DNA from: Rehmannia glutinosa
Lineage: Eukaryota > Streptophyta > Magnoliopsida > Lamiales > Orobanchaceae
DNA: 64,000 bases
Direction of reading: 5' to 3'
Assembly (NCBI GenBank): GCA_016081115.2
Contig: JABTTQ020001794.1
Coordinates: forward strand, 62,001 to 126,000
Position 1 is the stretch's first letter, and every line of letters begins with the position of its first letter. A program made the translations under genes and the position numbers. The notes beneath the pieces are model-generated. The model was given only the letters and a program-made list of their open reading frames with translations, did no database searches and had not been told where the DNA came from. This document shows positions 31,332-43,329 of this stretch, in pieces.

Positions 31332-31499
31332 GATTGTTTTATCTTATTTTGGGCCAATAATGTACTAAATAGTCTTAATCCTAATCTAGATTAGTTTAGG
31401 TATAATTAATTCATTCTTTCTCATTGAGTTGTCTGTTTTATGTGAAATTCTAAAGATACTAATTTGCTTCCTTTTGATCCAAAGAACTAAAGCGTAAGA

Positions 31500-33105
31500 C
31501 CTCCGATTGTAACAGATTGAAATGACACGAGAAATCAAAGTAACAAAATGAACAGAGAATCAAGCAATGGCGGACAACGGAGAGAATATGAGAATAACGA
31601 GAACTATTTTGATTTGTGCGATGAGCCTATAAATGCAAACAATTTGAATTGAAAAGGCCCTAATAAGCATGGTTCAACGAGAATCGGTTGGGGGAGTCCG
31701 TGGATGATCCAAATGCTCACCAAGCTACATTCTTGGAAATACGCGACACCATCAAGATGAATGGTGTGTTTGATTAAGCTATTCAATTGAGGCTATTCCT
31801 ATTTTTACTCCGGGGATAAAAACTAGGCGGTGGTTTGGAGACATTTACACATGGAAGTATCACAAGTTGGAATGATATGACTCAAAAGTTCATTGAGAAA
31901 TTCTTTCCTCCCCGACAAGATGCTCCACTAAAAGTGAGATAGCTCAATTCCAACAGATCGATTTTGATCCACCTGTATGAAGCTTGGGAGTGATTTAAGG
32001 ATCTCTTGAGAAGATGCCCACAACATGGTTATTCGTGACCGGTGAGAGGGTTTAATACTTTTACAATGATCCGAATGGGCATACGAGGACAATATTAGAT
32101 GCGGCAGGGAGACATATTGATGGCTAAAACTCCGATCGAGGCATTACTTCTACTTGAAGAATGGCCACAAATAGCTATCAATGGCCCTCGAAAGATCATT
32201 ACCAAGGAAAATTGTCGGTGTTCTTGAGCTAGATACTATGTCGGCTTTAGCCACTCAAATACAATCTTTATCAAAACACTTGGCCATCATAAATCTTGGT
32301 GGAAAATCACAACAAACCGAGATACCACCAAAGAACCGTTAAAGCTACCATGCTTGATGCCGAGCAAGCTAATTATGTGAATAACCGGGGTTTTAGCAAT
32401 TGGGGTAATCCATTACCGACTCATTATCACCCGGTATTTTACAATCGTGAGAATCTCTCTTACAAAAATAATAGAAACATGTTGAACCCACCTCTCGGTT
32501 ATTCCAACCCATCTAGATCCAATGCACTCGTAGATGAGTAGATGCAGTCGCTAGAAGAGATACTCGGCACGTTTATTGGAGAGACCAAGAATTAATTGAA
32601 CAGGAATAATGCATAGATTGATAATTTGGGCATGTAGATGTCTACCATGGAGACGCACCTTAGATTATTGGAGACACAAATGGGGACAGTTAGCAACTTG
32701 TAAGAAAAATTTCCGAGTAATACTGAGGTGAATCCGAGGGAACATTGTAAAGCCATCCAGTTGAGGAGTGGCACTGCATATGATGGTCCTAACCTTTCCT
32801 CTCATGCCACCCATTAAAAGCTTTTTGATTCTGATTTGCCTATTGAGGAGGAGTCAAAACAAGAAGAAGATCAGCAGAGCAACGAGCAGATGAAGGCTGA
32901 CAAGCCTAAATCTATTCATACTCTTGATTCTGCAGTTCAAGTGCCTAATCCACTCCCATTCCTTCAGAGATTTCAGAAAAAGAAGATAGATTCTCAATTT
33001 GCTAAATTCTTGAAAATTTTCAAGAAGATTCACATCAACATCCCGTTTGCTGATGCACTCAAGCAAATGCCTAACTATGCTAAATTCATGAATTATGTGA
33101 TGTAA
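31500..33105 (+). pseudogene. A2 gag, broken
   Basis: The start of the capsid-like domain near 31690-31770 matches A3 (ATCAAGATGAATGGTGT is shared). The region then passes through frameshifts to a C-terminal linker (32296-32541) with NYVNNRGFSNWGNP and NRENLSYKNNRNML, the counterpart of the NNYRNNQIPNYYHP region in A3. An acidic stretch (EEESKQEEDQQSNEQ) and a conserved block follow (32836-33105) with QFAKFLKIFKKIHINIPFAD and ALKQMPNYAKFM, which in Athila elements directly precedes protease. Stops make it non-functional. Confidence 0.8.
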
Positions 33106-33189
33106 AAAAGGAGAAAGTTGGGCGAGTTTGAGACTGTAAAGCTTACAGAGGAATGCAACACTATTTTACAAAGGAAGCTACCGTAAAAA

Positions 33190-33545
33190 TTGAAAGATCT
33201 GGGGATTTTCACCATCCCTTGTACTATTGGTAATTCCATTTTTAATAAAGCTATTTGCGATCTAGGTGCTAGTATTAACTTTATGCCTTTGTTTGTTTTT
33301 AGGAAATTAGGTCTGAGACAGATGAAACCATCCACCATCACCCTACAATTGGCAGACAGATCTTACATATTCGCGAGGCATAATTGAGGATGTTTTGGTG
33401 AAGGTGGACAAGTTCATATTTTCGGCAGACTTTGCTGTACTGGACATGGAGGAGGATCGAAGGGTTCCACCAATTCTAGGGAGGCCATTTTTGGTTACTG
33501 GTCGAGCACTATCGATGTTCAACGTGGAGAACTGACTCTGCGGGT
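33190..33545 (+). pseudogene. A2 aspartic protease
   Basis: 33190-33387 encodes IPCTIGNSIFNKAICDLGAS followed by INFMPLFVFRKLGL. DLGAS is the Athila form of the catalytic loop (D-S/T-G in other retroelements). A frameshift near 33383 leads to DVLVKVDKFIFSADFAVLD and a PPILGRPFLVTG block, the second half of the domain. Confidence 0.8.
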
Positions 33546-34119
33546 TAATGAAGAAGAAGTGATGTTCAACATCTATAATGCGATGAAGTTTCAAGAAGAA
33601 CACCATACGTGTCATTTGATAGATGTAGTGGAGCAGTGTGCCCGCTCGGAATTAGCTCGACAAGCTACTTTCGACCCATTGGAAAGATGTCTCACCCAAT
33701 CCCTAGTTTAAGGTATGGACTATGATTTTGATGATATTGATTTATTAGATTACGTGTTTTCTCTTGGTGCCACACAAGTTGACACACGCAAGGGTGTGAA
33801 AGATAGTTTTGGGGACACGGTCATTGAGGACATCCTCAAGGTCACACGGAATTGAAGAAACTTCCCGCACATCTCCGGTATCCATTTTTGGGTGAGAAAG
33901 ATACACATCTGGGAATAGTCTCTATAGGACTCTAACAAGCCCTATATTGAGCACCAAAGATGGCTTAATACCGCAATGAAGGAAGTAGTAAAAAGGTGAA
34001 GTTCTTAAATGGCTTAAGGATGTCATCATTTATGTCATATCTCGATAGCTCATGGGTGAATCCAATTCGAGGGTAATTCCAAAAAGGTGGGATGACGTGG
34101 TAAAAATTCCAATAATGAA

Positions 34120-35060
34120 TTAATTTCTACACGTCCAGGTCGAGTGGCGAGTGTGCATAGATTATAGAAAATCGAACAAAGCCACTCGTGAAGACCATTT
34201 TTCCTTACCTTTTATTGATCGGATGTTGGATAGATTAGTTGGATACGATTACTACCGCTTTTACGGACGGATATTCGGGTTATAATCGATTGCTATTACT
34301 CCGGAGGACCAAGAAAAGACCACATTCATATGTCCTTATGGTACTTTTGCATTTCACAGAATGCTCCATATTTCGAGAGATGTAAAATGTAAATATTTCA
34401 TGGCATGGTGGAGGAAATTATGGAGTTTTTTATGGATGCTTTTTCAGTATTTAGTAATTCATTTGACCAATGCCTCCATAATTTATCTCTGGTTTTACAA
34501 AGGTTCCAAGACACGAATTTAGTGCTTAATTGGAAAAAATGTCACTTCATGGTGAAAGAGGACATTGTGCTTGCTCCGGGTGTCTGCTGCAGGATTGGAG
34601 ATTGATCGAGCTAAAATAGTGGCCATAGAAAAATTACCACCACCGGGAATGTAAAAGAGATTAAAAGTTTCTTAGGGCATGCTGGTTTTTATCGGAGGTT
34701 TATTAAAGATTTTTCAAAAATAACCAAGCCCTCATGTAATCTTCTAGAAAAAGATGTTCTTTTTGCTTTGAAGATCTTTGTTTGCAAGCTTTTGAGCATA
34801 TAAAGAAAGCACTCATCATGCTTTGCAATCTAGTGTATCTACTTTCGAAAAATGAGATGCTAGCGGTAGTATCTACTTTCGACAAGTTTCGAGCTAAATG
34901 TAATCGTTTACACTAATCATGCCGCAATCTAGTGCCTTTTGCGAAGAAAGATCGAAACCTGGATTGTTAAGATGGATTCTCTTTCTCCAAGAGTTTGATA
35001 TAGAGATCAGGGATAAGAAAGGTAGTGAAAATGTGGTAGCCTTGCCACTTATCGAGATTG
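34120..35060 (+). pseudogene. A2 RT and partial RNase H, broken
   Basis: 34140-34200 encodes WRVCIDYRKSNKATRED. At 34405-34605 the block MVEEIMEFFMDAFSVFSNSF has FMDA where A1 has FMDD, so one of the two catalytic aspartates is lost. LVLNWKKCHFMVKEDIVL follows, then HAGFYRRFIKDFS near 34678-34720. RNase H traces (about 34950-35060) include LLQEFDIEIRDKKG-type text and end at LATYRDWSRT-like residues. Most of RNase H and all of integrase are missing. Confidence 0.8.
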
Positions 35061-35097
35061 GAGCAGGACCAACGAATTGATTGAAGCTCCTACTCAT

Positions 35098-35739
35098 GAT
35101 TGAAACCTAAAATCACTTGTCATGTTATTAAATCTATTTGTGTTGTTTAGATTGATTGCATCTGAATTATCTGATCAATAGTTTAGATTGTTTGGCGTGT
35201 TTGATTCGACACTCGAGAGATGTAATTGAACGCTTGGCTATAGAACAACATAACCTAGGGTTTCATAGAAGTGAGAAGTTTATTAATCTTTCGAAGTCTC
35301 TGAAAGAATATTCATCGAGCACATTAGGGTTTAATTTATGATTTTTATAGATATATTGAAATCGGATTGAAACCTAAAATCACTTGGCACTCGAGAGAGG
35401 AGTGACAAACGGTAGAAATATTGGGCTCATACATTAATAATGTGTGATTAATAAATTGGATTGATAATATAGGAGATAACTAGGTGAATCAACCCTCTAG
35501 AATTCATATTCATTAAGTGTTTGATCATTTGTCTGAGCGAATTTGTTTTTATAATTTTAGTTTTATTCTTAGTTTAATCAAGACCATTTGCTTTAGATTA
35601 TCTAGATAGAATTCAGCTATTATAATTTCAAAGTACTTAGTTAAAATATGATATCAATCCCCTGTGGTGATGATAACCCTACTTTTCAATCTATACTAAA
35701 ACTTGACACCGTATGCTTGCGGTAAGAATTTCTCTAACA
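35098..35739 (+). repeat. A2 3' LTR, truncated and rearranged
   Basis: It aligns with the end of the 5' LTR from about 35119 and finishes TTTCTCTAACA at 35739. A short LTR segment (ATTGAAACCTAAAATCAC) occurs both at 35099 and again in its normal place near 35367, so the 5' side was rearranged as well as shortened. Confidence 0.75.
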
Positions 35740-36322
35740 AATATAATAAAGTATTTTTTTGATGCTAATAAATTGATTTATTGTAGAAATTGTAATGAGG
35801 CGGGACATGGTGAGTTTCTCATTACTCGAACCCAACACGCCATTTGAAGGGAAATAGTTGTAGGTTGGCACGTCTTCACTCAAGCAAAATATTATAAAAT
35901 TTATTAAATAATAATTATTATAATAATTTAATACATTCTTACAAAATATAATATTAAATATACAACTATAAATTCAAAATTGAAAGAAAATAAAAAAACA
36001 AATAAACAAATTGATTATATAATTTAGAAAAATGAGAAAACAATAAATTACTTATATATTAGAAGCAAGTTTATATATCTATTAAAAACACTTGTTTAGT
36101 CGTTTAATACTTTAAAAATTATATGGTTAGTTAATAATTTTACATAACTAAATTAAATTAGATCAATGGACATATTTAAACTTTATACCAATAAATTACT
36201 TGATGGGCTATAGTTTGGGTTGGCCTAATAGGCCAGTCCAATGGAATTATATGAACCCAAAAAATAAATTAAAGCCACGATAATTAATTTGAATGATATC
36301 ATTAAATGTAGCTCACTAAATT
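35740..36322. other. AT-rich DNA with no recognised gene
   Basis: It is a spacer between A2 and S1, very AT-rich from about 35890 to 36180. Nothing coding is recognisable. Confidence 0.5.
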
Positions 36323-37846
36323 TGTAGGTCCCGAGGGTGTGAGTAAGGTTTAGAAGGGGGGATTGAATAAACCTTACAAACTTTTCGATTTTAGTCCTTT
36401 TAAAATTATAATAGAGTTAACTCAAACAATGTGTCCTTGAGGGACAACTAAGTTGGTTATTCAAATTTGAGTTAGCCACTCAGCGGACTCGATAGATTTG
36501 TTGATAGAATAACTCGTTGTTTAACCTTAACTTTAATTGGGTTGTATTGGTTTTATTAGCGGAGGACTTAACACACCCTTGATTTGTTTTATGTTTGTTT
36601 TAACACTTGATTCTTTAGAACTTGGTTATTAATCAGTTGAATAGCAAACGTGAGTTTTATCGAGATATGATGTAAGTATGCGAGAAATATAAATGTGCTT
36701 AAAAATAAATAACACAAATAATTTTTATAGAGATTCTAAGATGGGGTAATTCTTCTAATCTTCTCTTCTCCAACTCCTGAGGAATTCACTAAATGTGAGA
36801 TCGGTTTACAAAGTGGTGAGCAGTCTAGAGATAGCCTTAGTCACATAGTGGCTTCTCTTGCGACTAAGCTTCTTCAGGCAGTTTGCGCCTTGCTACTTGA
36901 CTCAATTCTCAAGCTATTGGATTTGATCACGAAGCCCTCCAATCACTTGATCTTGGTTTGACCTTAAACCTTCCTACAATCCTTCCTGGAAAGTAGACCA
37001 TCTTGATTCTTCAAAAGTTTCCTTTTCAATGAGATATGGAGTTGTCTTTCCTTCATGACTTGTGTTGGACCGATTTCCTTCGAGTTTTGAGGGCTTGATA
37101 ATTTGCTTGAATATACTTGAGAATATTTGCGGGTTAATTGCTCGAATATTGCTTACTTGTTCGTGGTTCATGTGACCTTTTCTCAATGAGTTTCCTCGGC
37201 CTTTTATAGTGAACTTTTGAAATTTTGCCCGATGAAGAGATAGGCTAATTTCAAAAGTCACTTGCTTCGTTGGCTTGTCTTGTTGTAGACCTTGATGTTG
37301 ACATTTCCTCGTATTTAATGTCTTGCAAAGATTGGCGTATCGACACAGTGCAAGTGCTTCCCATTGGTTTGTTCCTTTTGCACACAATCTGGAACTAACA
37401 CTTTATCTTTGACAACTTAAACATGTTACCATTCTGAGTAACATTCTTGATTTTCATCAACGGATCTCGTTCAGTTGTCTTGACTTGATTTGCATAGTCT
37501 TTTATTCCCCGGATGACTAGAGTTAGCTTCCAATCTTTGAATGACTCATCATCACTTCAAATTGAGACTTGGTTTGTTGAGTTGACTTGTCGACTCTTCA
37601 CACAACTATTCATGAGTTGATACACCTTGATCGAGTTCTTGACTTTCCTTCCTTGCTATACTCAATTTGTCTTTCTGAGTCTTCACTTGATCTTGAGTTG
37701 ACTTCTTGTATTTCTAGGCATAGCTGACTTGACTCAGCTTTTCCCCTATCTATTACAATACAAATTACAAGGAAAATGGGGTGCCAACTTTCTAGTCTAA
37801 GTTTTACATGGCATCAGTCAAAATCTATAAAATAAATTTCCTAACA
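36323..37846 (-). repeat. S1 3' LTR
   Basis: 1524 bp, plus strand TGTAGGTCCCGAGGG to TTTCCTAACA, with perfect TG/CA ends. It is clearly similar to the 48878-50390 copy, with scattered substitutions and short indels. The TATA-like CTATAAAAGG is at 37200-37209 on the minus strand. Confidence 0.9.
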
Positions 37847-37861
37847 ATTTCCCACTTTTTG
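37847..37861 (-). other. S1 polypurine tract
   Basis: The minus strand reads CAAAAAGTGGGAAAT directly before the 3' LTR; it is less pure than in S3. Confidence 0.75.
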
Positions 37862-38189
37862 ATGATGCCAAAACTTTAAAACATTCAACAAAATATAAAC
37901 AAAAAAGACTCATACGAGACAATGCGAACAAAGAATGTGTGCTTGGAATAGATTGTTTTATTGATCATAGCATTCTTGACCTTTACATAGTTGTTTACAT
38001 TTGGTATCATAGAATTCTTTATCAAAGCAAAACACATATCTATGCTAAGATACACGAGAAAATACAAAGTGAAAAATTACGGGGAAAATCACTAAGTATT
38101 AGGATGACTTACAAAAATGTATTTATATAAGTAATATACATGAAGGGGTTCGCGACAACACTTGGCGCCTTGCCTCCTTCTTTCTTCTT

Positions 38190-41100
38190 GACTCTCTTGT
38201 CGTCATCGCTCTTTTTCTTTTTCTTTCTTCTTCTTGACTCTCTTCTTCTTTTCATAGGCTCGTTTAGAAGCATCATCCCGACGCCTTCCTCTCGAGTCAT
38301 TGTTGTGTTTGCCTTTGGTTCTCTCTTCTTGACTTCTTATTGCCTCTGCTTCTTTCTTGCCACTTCCAGTTGGCCAATTCATCAAACCCAACATAGTAGA
38401 TCATCCATTTCTTTTCGGGATCTACATGTTCAACATTCTTGGGATTTGGTCGAGGTTGGGAACCTCTTCCACCACCACTTCTTCCTCTTCCCTGGGTGTG
38501 TCTTTGCACGGGAGTCTTCTACTTACAAGATGAGTGACTGCTGGAAGTCTACTGCTTTTCAGCTTCTTCACACAATGCAAGACCTTTCTCCCAGTACAAA
38601 TCCCAGGCTTGGGCTAGTGTCATTCCTTGGAAATAGCCTTTGGATTCGAGCATTTTGAATTCTTCAACGATCTGGCTCAAATCCATTGTCGGGAATCGCA
38701 TCCTTGTCTTTTCCAATCGGAAGACCACCATCTGTTTCAAAGACTTCGAAGCGAAGGCATCATGCTTTTAGAGAACTCCTCAATCCCTCGCTTCAATGAT
38801 TTTCCTTCTCTCCGACATTGGCACAGCAGAGTGCGCAATGGGTAGGGTTCTGGGAGTTTGCTCGGGGTGGAGGGAAGAATATGACATGACCCTTTGGGGT
38901 TTCACTATCATCAATGTCCAACCTTTCAAACTTTCCCCCTTTGCGTTTGTCTGCTCAATGTAATTTCCTTTAGCTTTTCTTCTTTTAATTTCCTTAGGGA
39001 CTTCTCTTCCCCTTTTTGGCATCATCAAAGGAAAAAGGACCCGGGGGAACATGTCTGTGAGCATGAAGTCGAGTCTGCTTAGAGCTGAATTTTGTTTGGA
39101 GTCAGCTGCTGCGTAAGCTGTTCGAAATTCTGAGCGAGTTGCCTTGGACTCGGCTGCCACCAACTTCATTTCAGCCATGAGTAGACTAAATTTTTCATTC
39201 ATTGTGTTCTCAAGGCGCATAATTTCTTTTTTTTGGAATTCTTGAAGCAACTCCATTTCAGTCTTGTGAGACTCGTGTAGCCTTTCGATGTATAACTGCA
39301 TCCTTTGCTTGATATCAGCGTTATCAGCACTCCAGACGAGCATTCTGCCATATAATGCTTTGAAATAACGAACTTGTTCGAGTCGCATGGCAGATTGCTG
39401 TTGAGACCATTCCCAGATCCGTACTACTATCCCTCTCAAGTCAGATATGAGGGTAGCATCCTTATTGTCCAGTCTTAAGTCTAGTGAGGCCTGATGTCTT
39501 TCAATCTTCTCAATCTCTTCACAGATTTTCTTGAAGACCTCACGAATCTCAGTTTTCGCACTTGAATCAGCTGCAGGCCACTCTTCATCAAAGTCAAAAT
39601 CTGCTGGAACAATGGTGTCAGTGGGGATGATTGGATCTGCTCTTACAATGAATCTTCATTGTTCAGCAGCAATCTCTTCTTCTAACTCTGGTAGGATCTT
39701 TGTAAAAGGAAACATCTCCTTAAAGGCATCATCGTGTATGTATGGGATGGTTTGCAAGGCTTGTGTACTGCGATGGCAAGTGAGCTAGTGTAGTCGTTAC
39801 TCTCTGCTCTTTGTGGGAGCTGATTGATTAGCTTGGAGTCACGGTGGGGCGGTTTGGACATTTTGTCCGGTGGCGAGCCTCGTTTGTCTTAACGGCGTCT
39901 TCGGTCTAAGTTGATTTTTCTAAATGAAGAACTTGTTCCTCTTTTGCATCATCGGCGTCATCGGATGATGATGAGACTGTGGACTTGGCTCATCATTGAA
40001 GTTAAATTTTGTACGAGCCGTTTTGTCACTTAGTGGCTCTTAGTTTTGGGAACCTCCTCACTGGTCTTTAGGATCTGCAACCGAGTGGACTCGGCTTCAT
40101 CTTCGACCCCAAGAATGATATATCTAAGTTCTCGGGAGTCATGAAGTGCGCTTATCTCCTTTTCTATTTCAAAGACTTTGAATCGGAGCAATGTTCTGTG
40201 TCTCTTGACCCTTACCGGGAAGTCTCAACCTCCTTAGGCCTTGCACCTCCGGCGAGACTCAAGCTGCTGCGAGGCCTTTCTTTGTTCCTTCGCGGTCTCA
40301 ATCTGTCTTAGGGTCTTCTACATTCCCTACGACGATCGTAGCATTTGTCTTAGGGTCTTCGACCATGTCATCCATAGGAGTCTCAACTCCTTGGATTGCA
40401 CTTTCACCGCCCAGTGTTAACTCCCAGGGCATCACCATCCTTTTCTCATTTGTATGAGCAGTGTCATTAGCCTTCAAAACAACTGACATTTCACTGGGAC
40501 AAACTCAATTTTCCGAGCGTCGTTAATTTCACTCTGCTGCGGTTCTTTTTTGTTTCCACTTCACCTCCTTTCTGCGAGGGTTTGAGTCTTCCACAACATC
40601 CTCCGACCTGCTTTATGGTGGATGAGCTTCCCCCTCGGTTGGCGCACCGGTGAGTGACTAATGATGGGGTCACTCTGCTCCTCACTCGCGGCCTTTTCCT
40701 TTGAGTGCTCAGCCGCTGGGGCAGGTGGTAAAACACATTCTTCAGGGGTTGGCTCAACTTGGGTACCCAACATCCCATTGTCATTGCAGTGCCCTTGGAT
40801 CCATCCTTTGATTGCACAGGGGGCGTAGTTTTGCGGCAATGTCGTAGTAATCTGTTGTACCACTCCCGGAGGATCAATTTACAGGAGAGATTGTGAAGAC
40901 TACTTTGCCAGTCCTTCAAACAAATTTCGCACATGCATGGTTGGATTCCCTCAAGGCTGCTTTGCATCTCGGACTTCTCTGTTGCGACAACGGGATCCAT
41001 ATCCTCATCACTTTTTGAGTACTCAACAAGATGTTCATGGGTATGTTCGTGAGTACCAGTGAACATGCACATCTGGACTTCTCTAGAGCAAGGTCTTGCT

Positions 41101-42779
41101 CCTTAGCTTTATATTTCTCATCTCGCTTTAATGATGCGGAAGATATCCATGCAGATTATCCTTGTTGAGGGCACATCCAAGCGGTTGCGACACAAAGAAA
41201 GCGTAGCAACTCTTCTTCTTCTTCAATGAACTCAAGGTGAGCAAACCGCACCACTTGAGTGATCCAGCTTCCATGCTCTCTATTCTCTGAGACATCGTTG
41301 AATATCTGGGTACAATGGAGAGTACATGACAACATCATCATCATCATCTTCACACTCTCCTCCTGTTTCTGGAATGTGAGGTAGGAGGCCTTGATCTTTC
41401 TCAGAATCAACAACATCGGTTGAGGAGGAGAGAAAACCTTTTTGACAAGTACACTCGGTTGCATCTGTTGCTTCACTCTCCTCGGTGTCTCTCGCACAAT
41501 GGTGGGTCTTCAACAGGTTTCTGCTGATCGCCCTCAGCAGAATTTGCGGATTCATCAATTACTTCAGAAGACTGCTCTTCCTGAATGTCAGCAGTCTCAA
41601 CTTCTTTTCCTGAATCAAGATTCAGCTTTTTTCTTCTCAAGTTGGATCGCTTTAACAATCTTATCTTCCTCGAGAGGAACTTCTAATTTAACATCCTCTC
41701 GGTTCGTCAGTCAATAACGTTGTTGGGTTTTTAAAGAGGTAGCTGCTTTTCTCATCTTGCGATCCTCTTTTTTTTTTATATTTGGAGAAGGGTGAGAGAG
41801 TTCCTCCTCGGTCTGTTGCAAAGGGGAGACTCGGCTGCAGGGCAGTGACTCGACCGAATGGACGAGGGGGGACTCTCTGCGGGGGAAAGAGGCATCCTTT
41901 TTCTTAGCTGCAGGGCAACTTTTTTTCTTCTGGGCTTTGGCGACTTTTTCTTTTCGGAGGGTAGGAGATGTGTCTTTGGGGTCAGCTGATTCCCCCTCAC
42001 TCGTATCAGCTCTCTTAGCGTGAGCTCTCTTCTAGGCACCTGAGAGGTTTTCCCTAAACATCTTTTTGTTGACATGGAAGGGTTTGCCATGTCGAAGGGC
42101 AATACCCTTCACTTCTAGCGAGATGGCCAATCACAAGGACATATCCGAGAGAACATCCAAAGGAACCATATTCCATGAAGGTTTTGTTCAAAACATTCAG
42201 CGAGAGTTAGTTTGTAGATGAACTCAGCCCAATTAACCTTGCCCCGCATGATCGCAGCCATGCCGACCAGCTTAGTCTTTGACAGCTGGTTAAAGCTGCC
42301 AAACTTCATATCTACACATTTGGAGATGACATCCATCAGCTTATGGTAGTCGTCCTTCAGCAGTTTCTTGTCAGTTGTGTAGACTACCTTAGCAAAGCAC
42401 ACTCGAGGTTTGGATACTTCTTTCCATATAGCTAACCATGTCTACATCGACTTCATGTATCTCCTTTAGCCCTTCGAAGGCGATAAGCAAAGTGCTCATC
42501 AAGGTCCTTAGCATTTATTTTGATGTCCTTGTTGTGGCGAGGAAGACTTGATTTCTTCGTCCGCACCTCCGCATTGACATAGAACATTGCTACCTCTTTT
42601 AGGTAAGTGTGAGAGTATTCCATGGTTATAAAAGCCTTGAGACATGACTTTTCTATCATTTTAGCCATCTTCTTAACAAGGGTTTCATCGTAACCCCGCT
42701 TCACCATTCCTTCGAAATCTACGGACGATCTTGAGTGGATTTGCTTTGAGAGCTTAACGTAGTCGATCTTTGGTGCCAT
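38190..42779 (-). pseudogene. S1 extra ORF downstream of pol (env-position protein), broken
   Basis: It starts at an ATG at 42779 with MAPKIDYVKLSKQIHSRSS. Blocks in order: a globular N-terminal domain (42115-42779) with AFITMEYSHTYLKEVAMFYV and NQLSKTKLVGMAAIMRGKVN; a Lys/Pro/Ser-rich basic segment (41776-42102); an acidic Glu/Asp-rich segment (41280-41660); low-complexity linker (39500-41070); a long helical, probably coiled-coil block (38780-39439) with MNEKFSLLMAEMKLVAAESK; a GMTLAQAWDLYWEKGLALCE block (38549-38740); an Arg/Gly segment GRGRSGGGRGSQPRP next to VDPEKKW (38400-38509); and a very basic tail (38109-38394). No signal peptide or membrane segment is visible, so the name env-like reflects only position. 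Related blocks occur in S2 and S3. Function is unknown; several frameshifts interrupt it. Confidence 0.75.
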
Positions 42780-43329
42780 TTTCGAGAGAGTTTTACCGAT
42801 TAAAAACTGAAGAACTTGCTTGAGTAAACTTAGGGTTTAGAGAGAGAATAGAACTTGCTTTGCTTTGCGAATAATTTTAGTAAGGGAGATAAAGAAAAGC
42901 GTATATAAGGGTTATGAAATGACAGTTCTATGGATTTTGAATTTTGATCGAGATCAACGGTTGAGATTAAGACGTCAAACCGCATTTAATTCCCGCATTA
43001 AATGCAGCGGTATTTATATCCAATCATATGCTTACTATGCGCTTTTTCATCTGACTCATCATTATCATCACACCGCGTCATCCTTAAAAACATTCTCGCT
43101 CATTTAAAACATTGCGTTTTTGTCACTTAGTTCATAAATGACTCATCTTATATCAAATATGACTTAAACTCGCTTCTCTCTTCTCATTAAGTGACTCATC
43201 CGTCAGCCTAACTCGTCTGTTGAATTCTCGATGGGGCGGTTTCACTTGGTCGATGTGTGAAACTTGATCTTTTCTCATTTTCTCATCTTCTATCTCTCTG
43301 CTAATTGAGTCTTCCGAGTGTTAACTCAG

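Larger units (their letters stand above)
30061..35739 (+). mobile_element. Athila-type element A2
   Basis: Plus-strand order: 5' LTR (about 30061-31307), altered primer site, gag, protease, RT, partial RNase H, then a truncated 3' LTR (35098-35739). Integrase and the 3' region are absent: RNase H runs directly into LTR sequence at about 35060-35098. The right flank is AATAT; no matching left pentamer was found next to the proposed start, so the left limit is approximate. Confidence 0.8.

Noticed and set aside
38140..38658. 172-codon open frame on the plus strand with a hydrophobic start
   Set aside because: It is antisense to the Lys/Arg-rich tail of the S1 extra ORF; the hydrophobic, Phe/Leu-rich run is simply the complement of Lys/Arg/Glu codons.
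40298..42102. Separate host gene between S1 pol and its LTR
   Set aside because: The region lies between pol and the polypurine tract, and its basic segment and C-terminal blocks recur in S2 in the same order, so it belongs to the retrotransposon.
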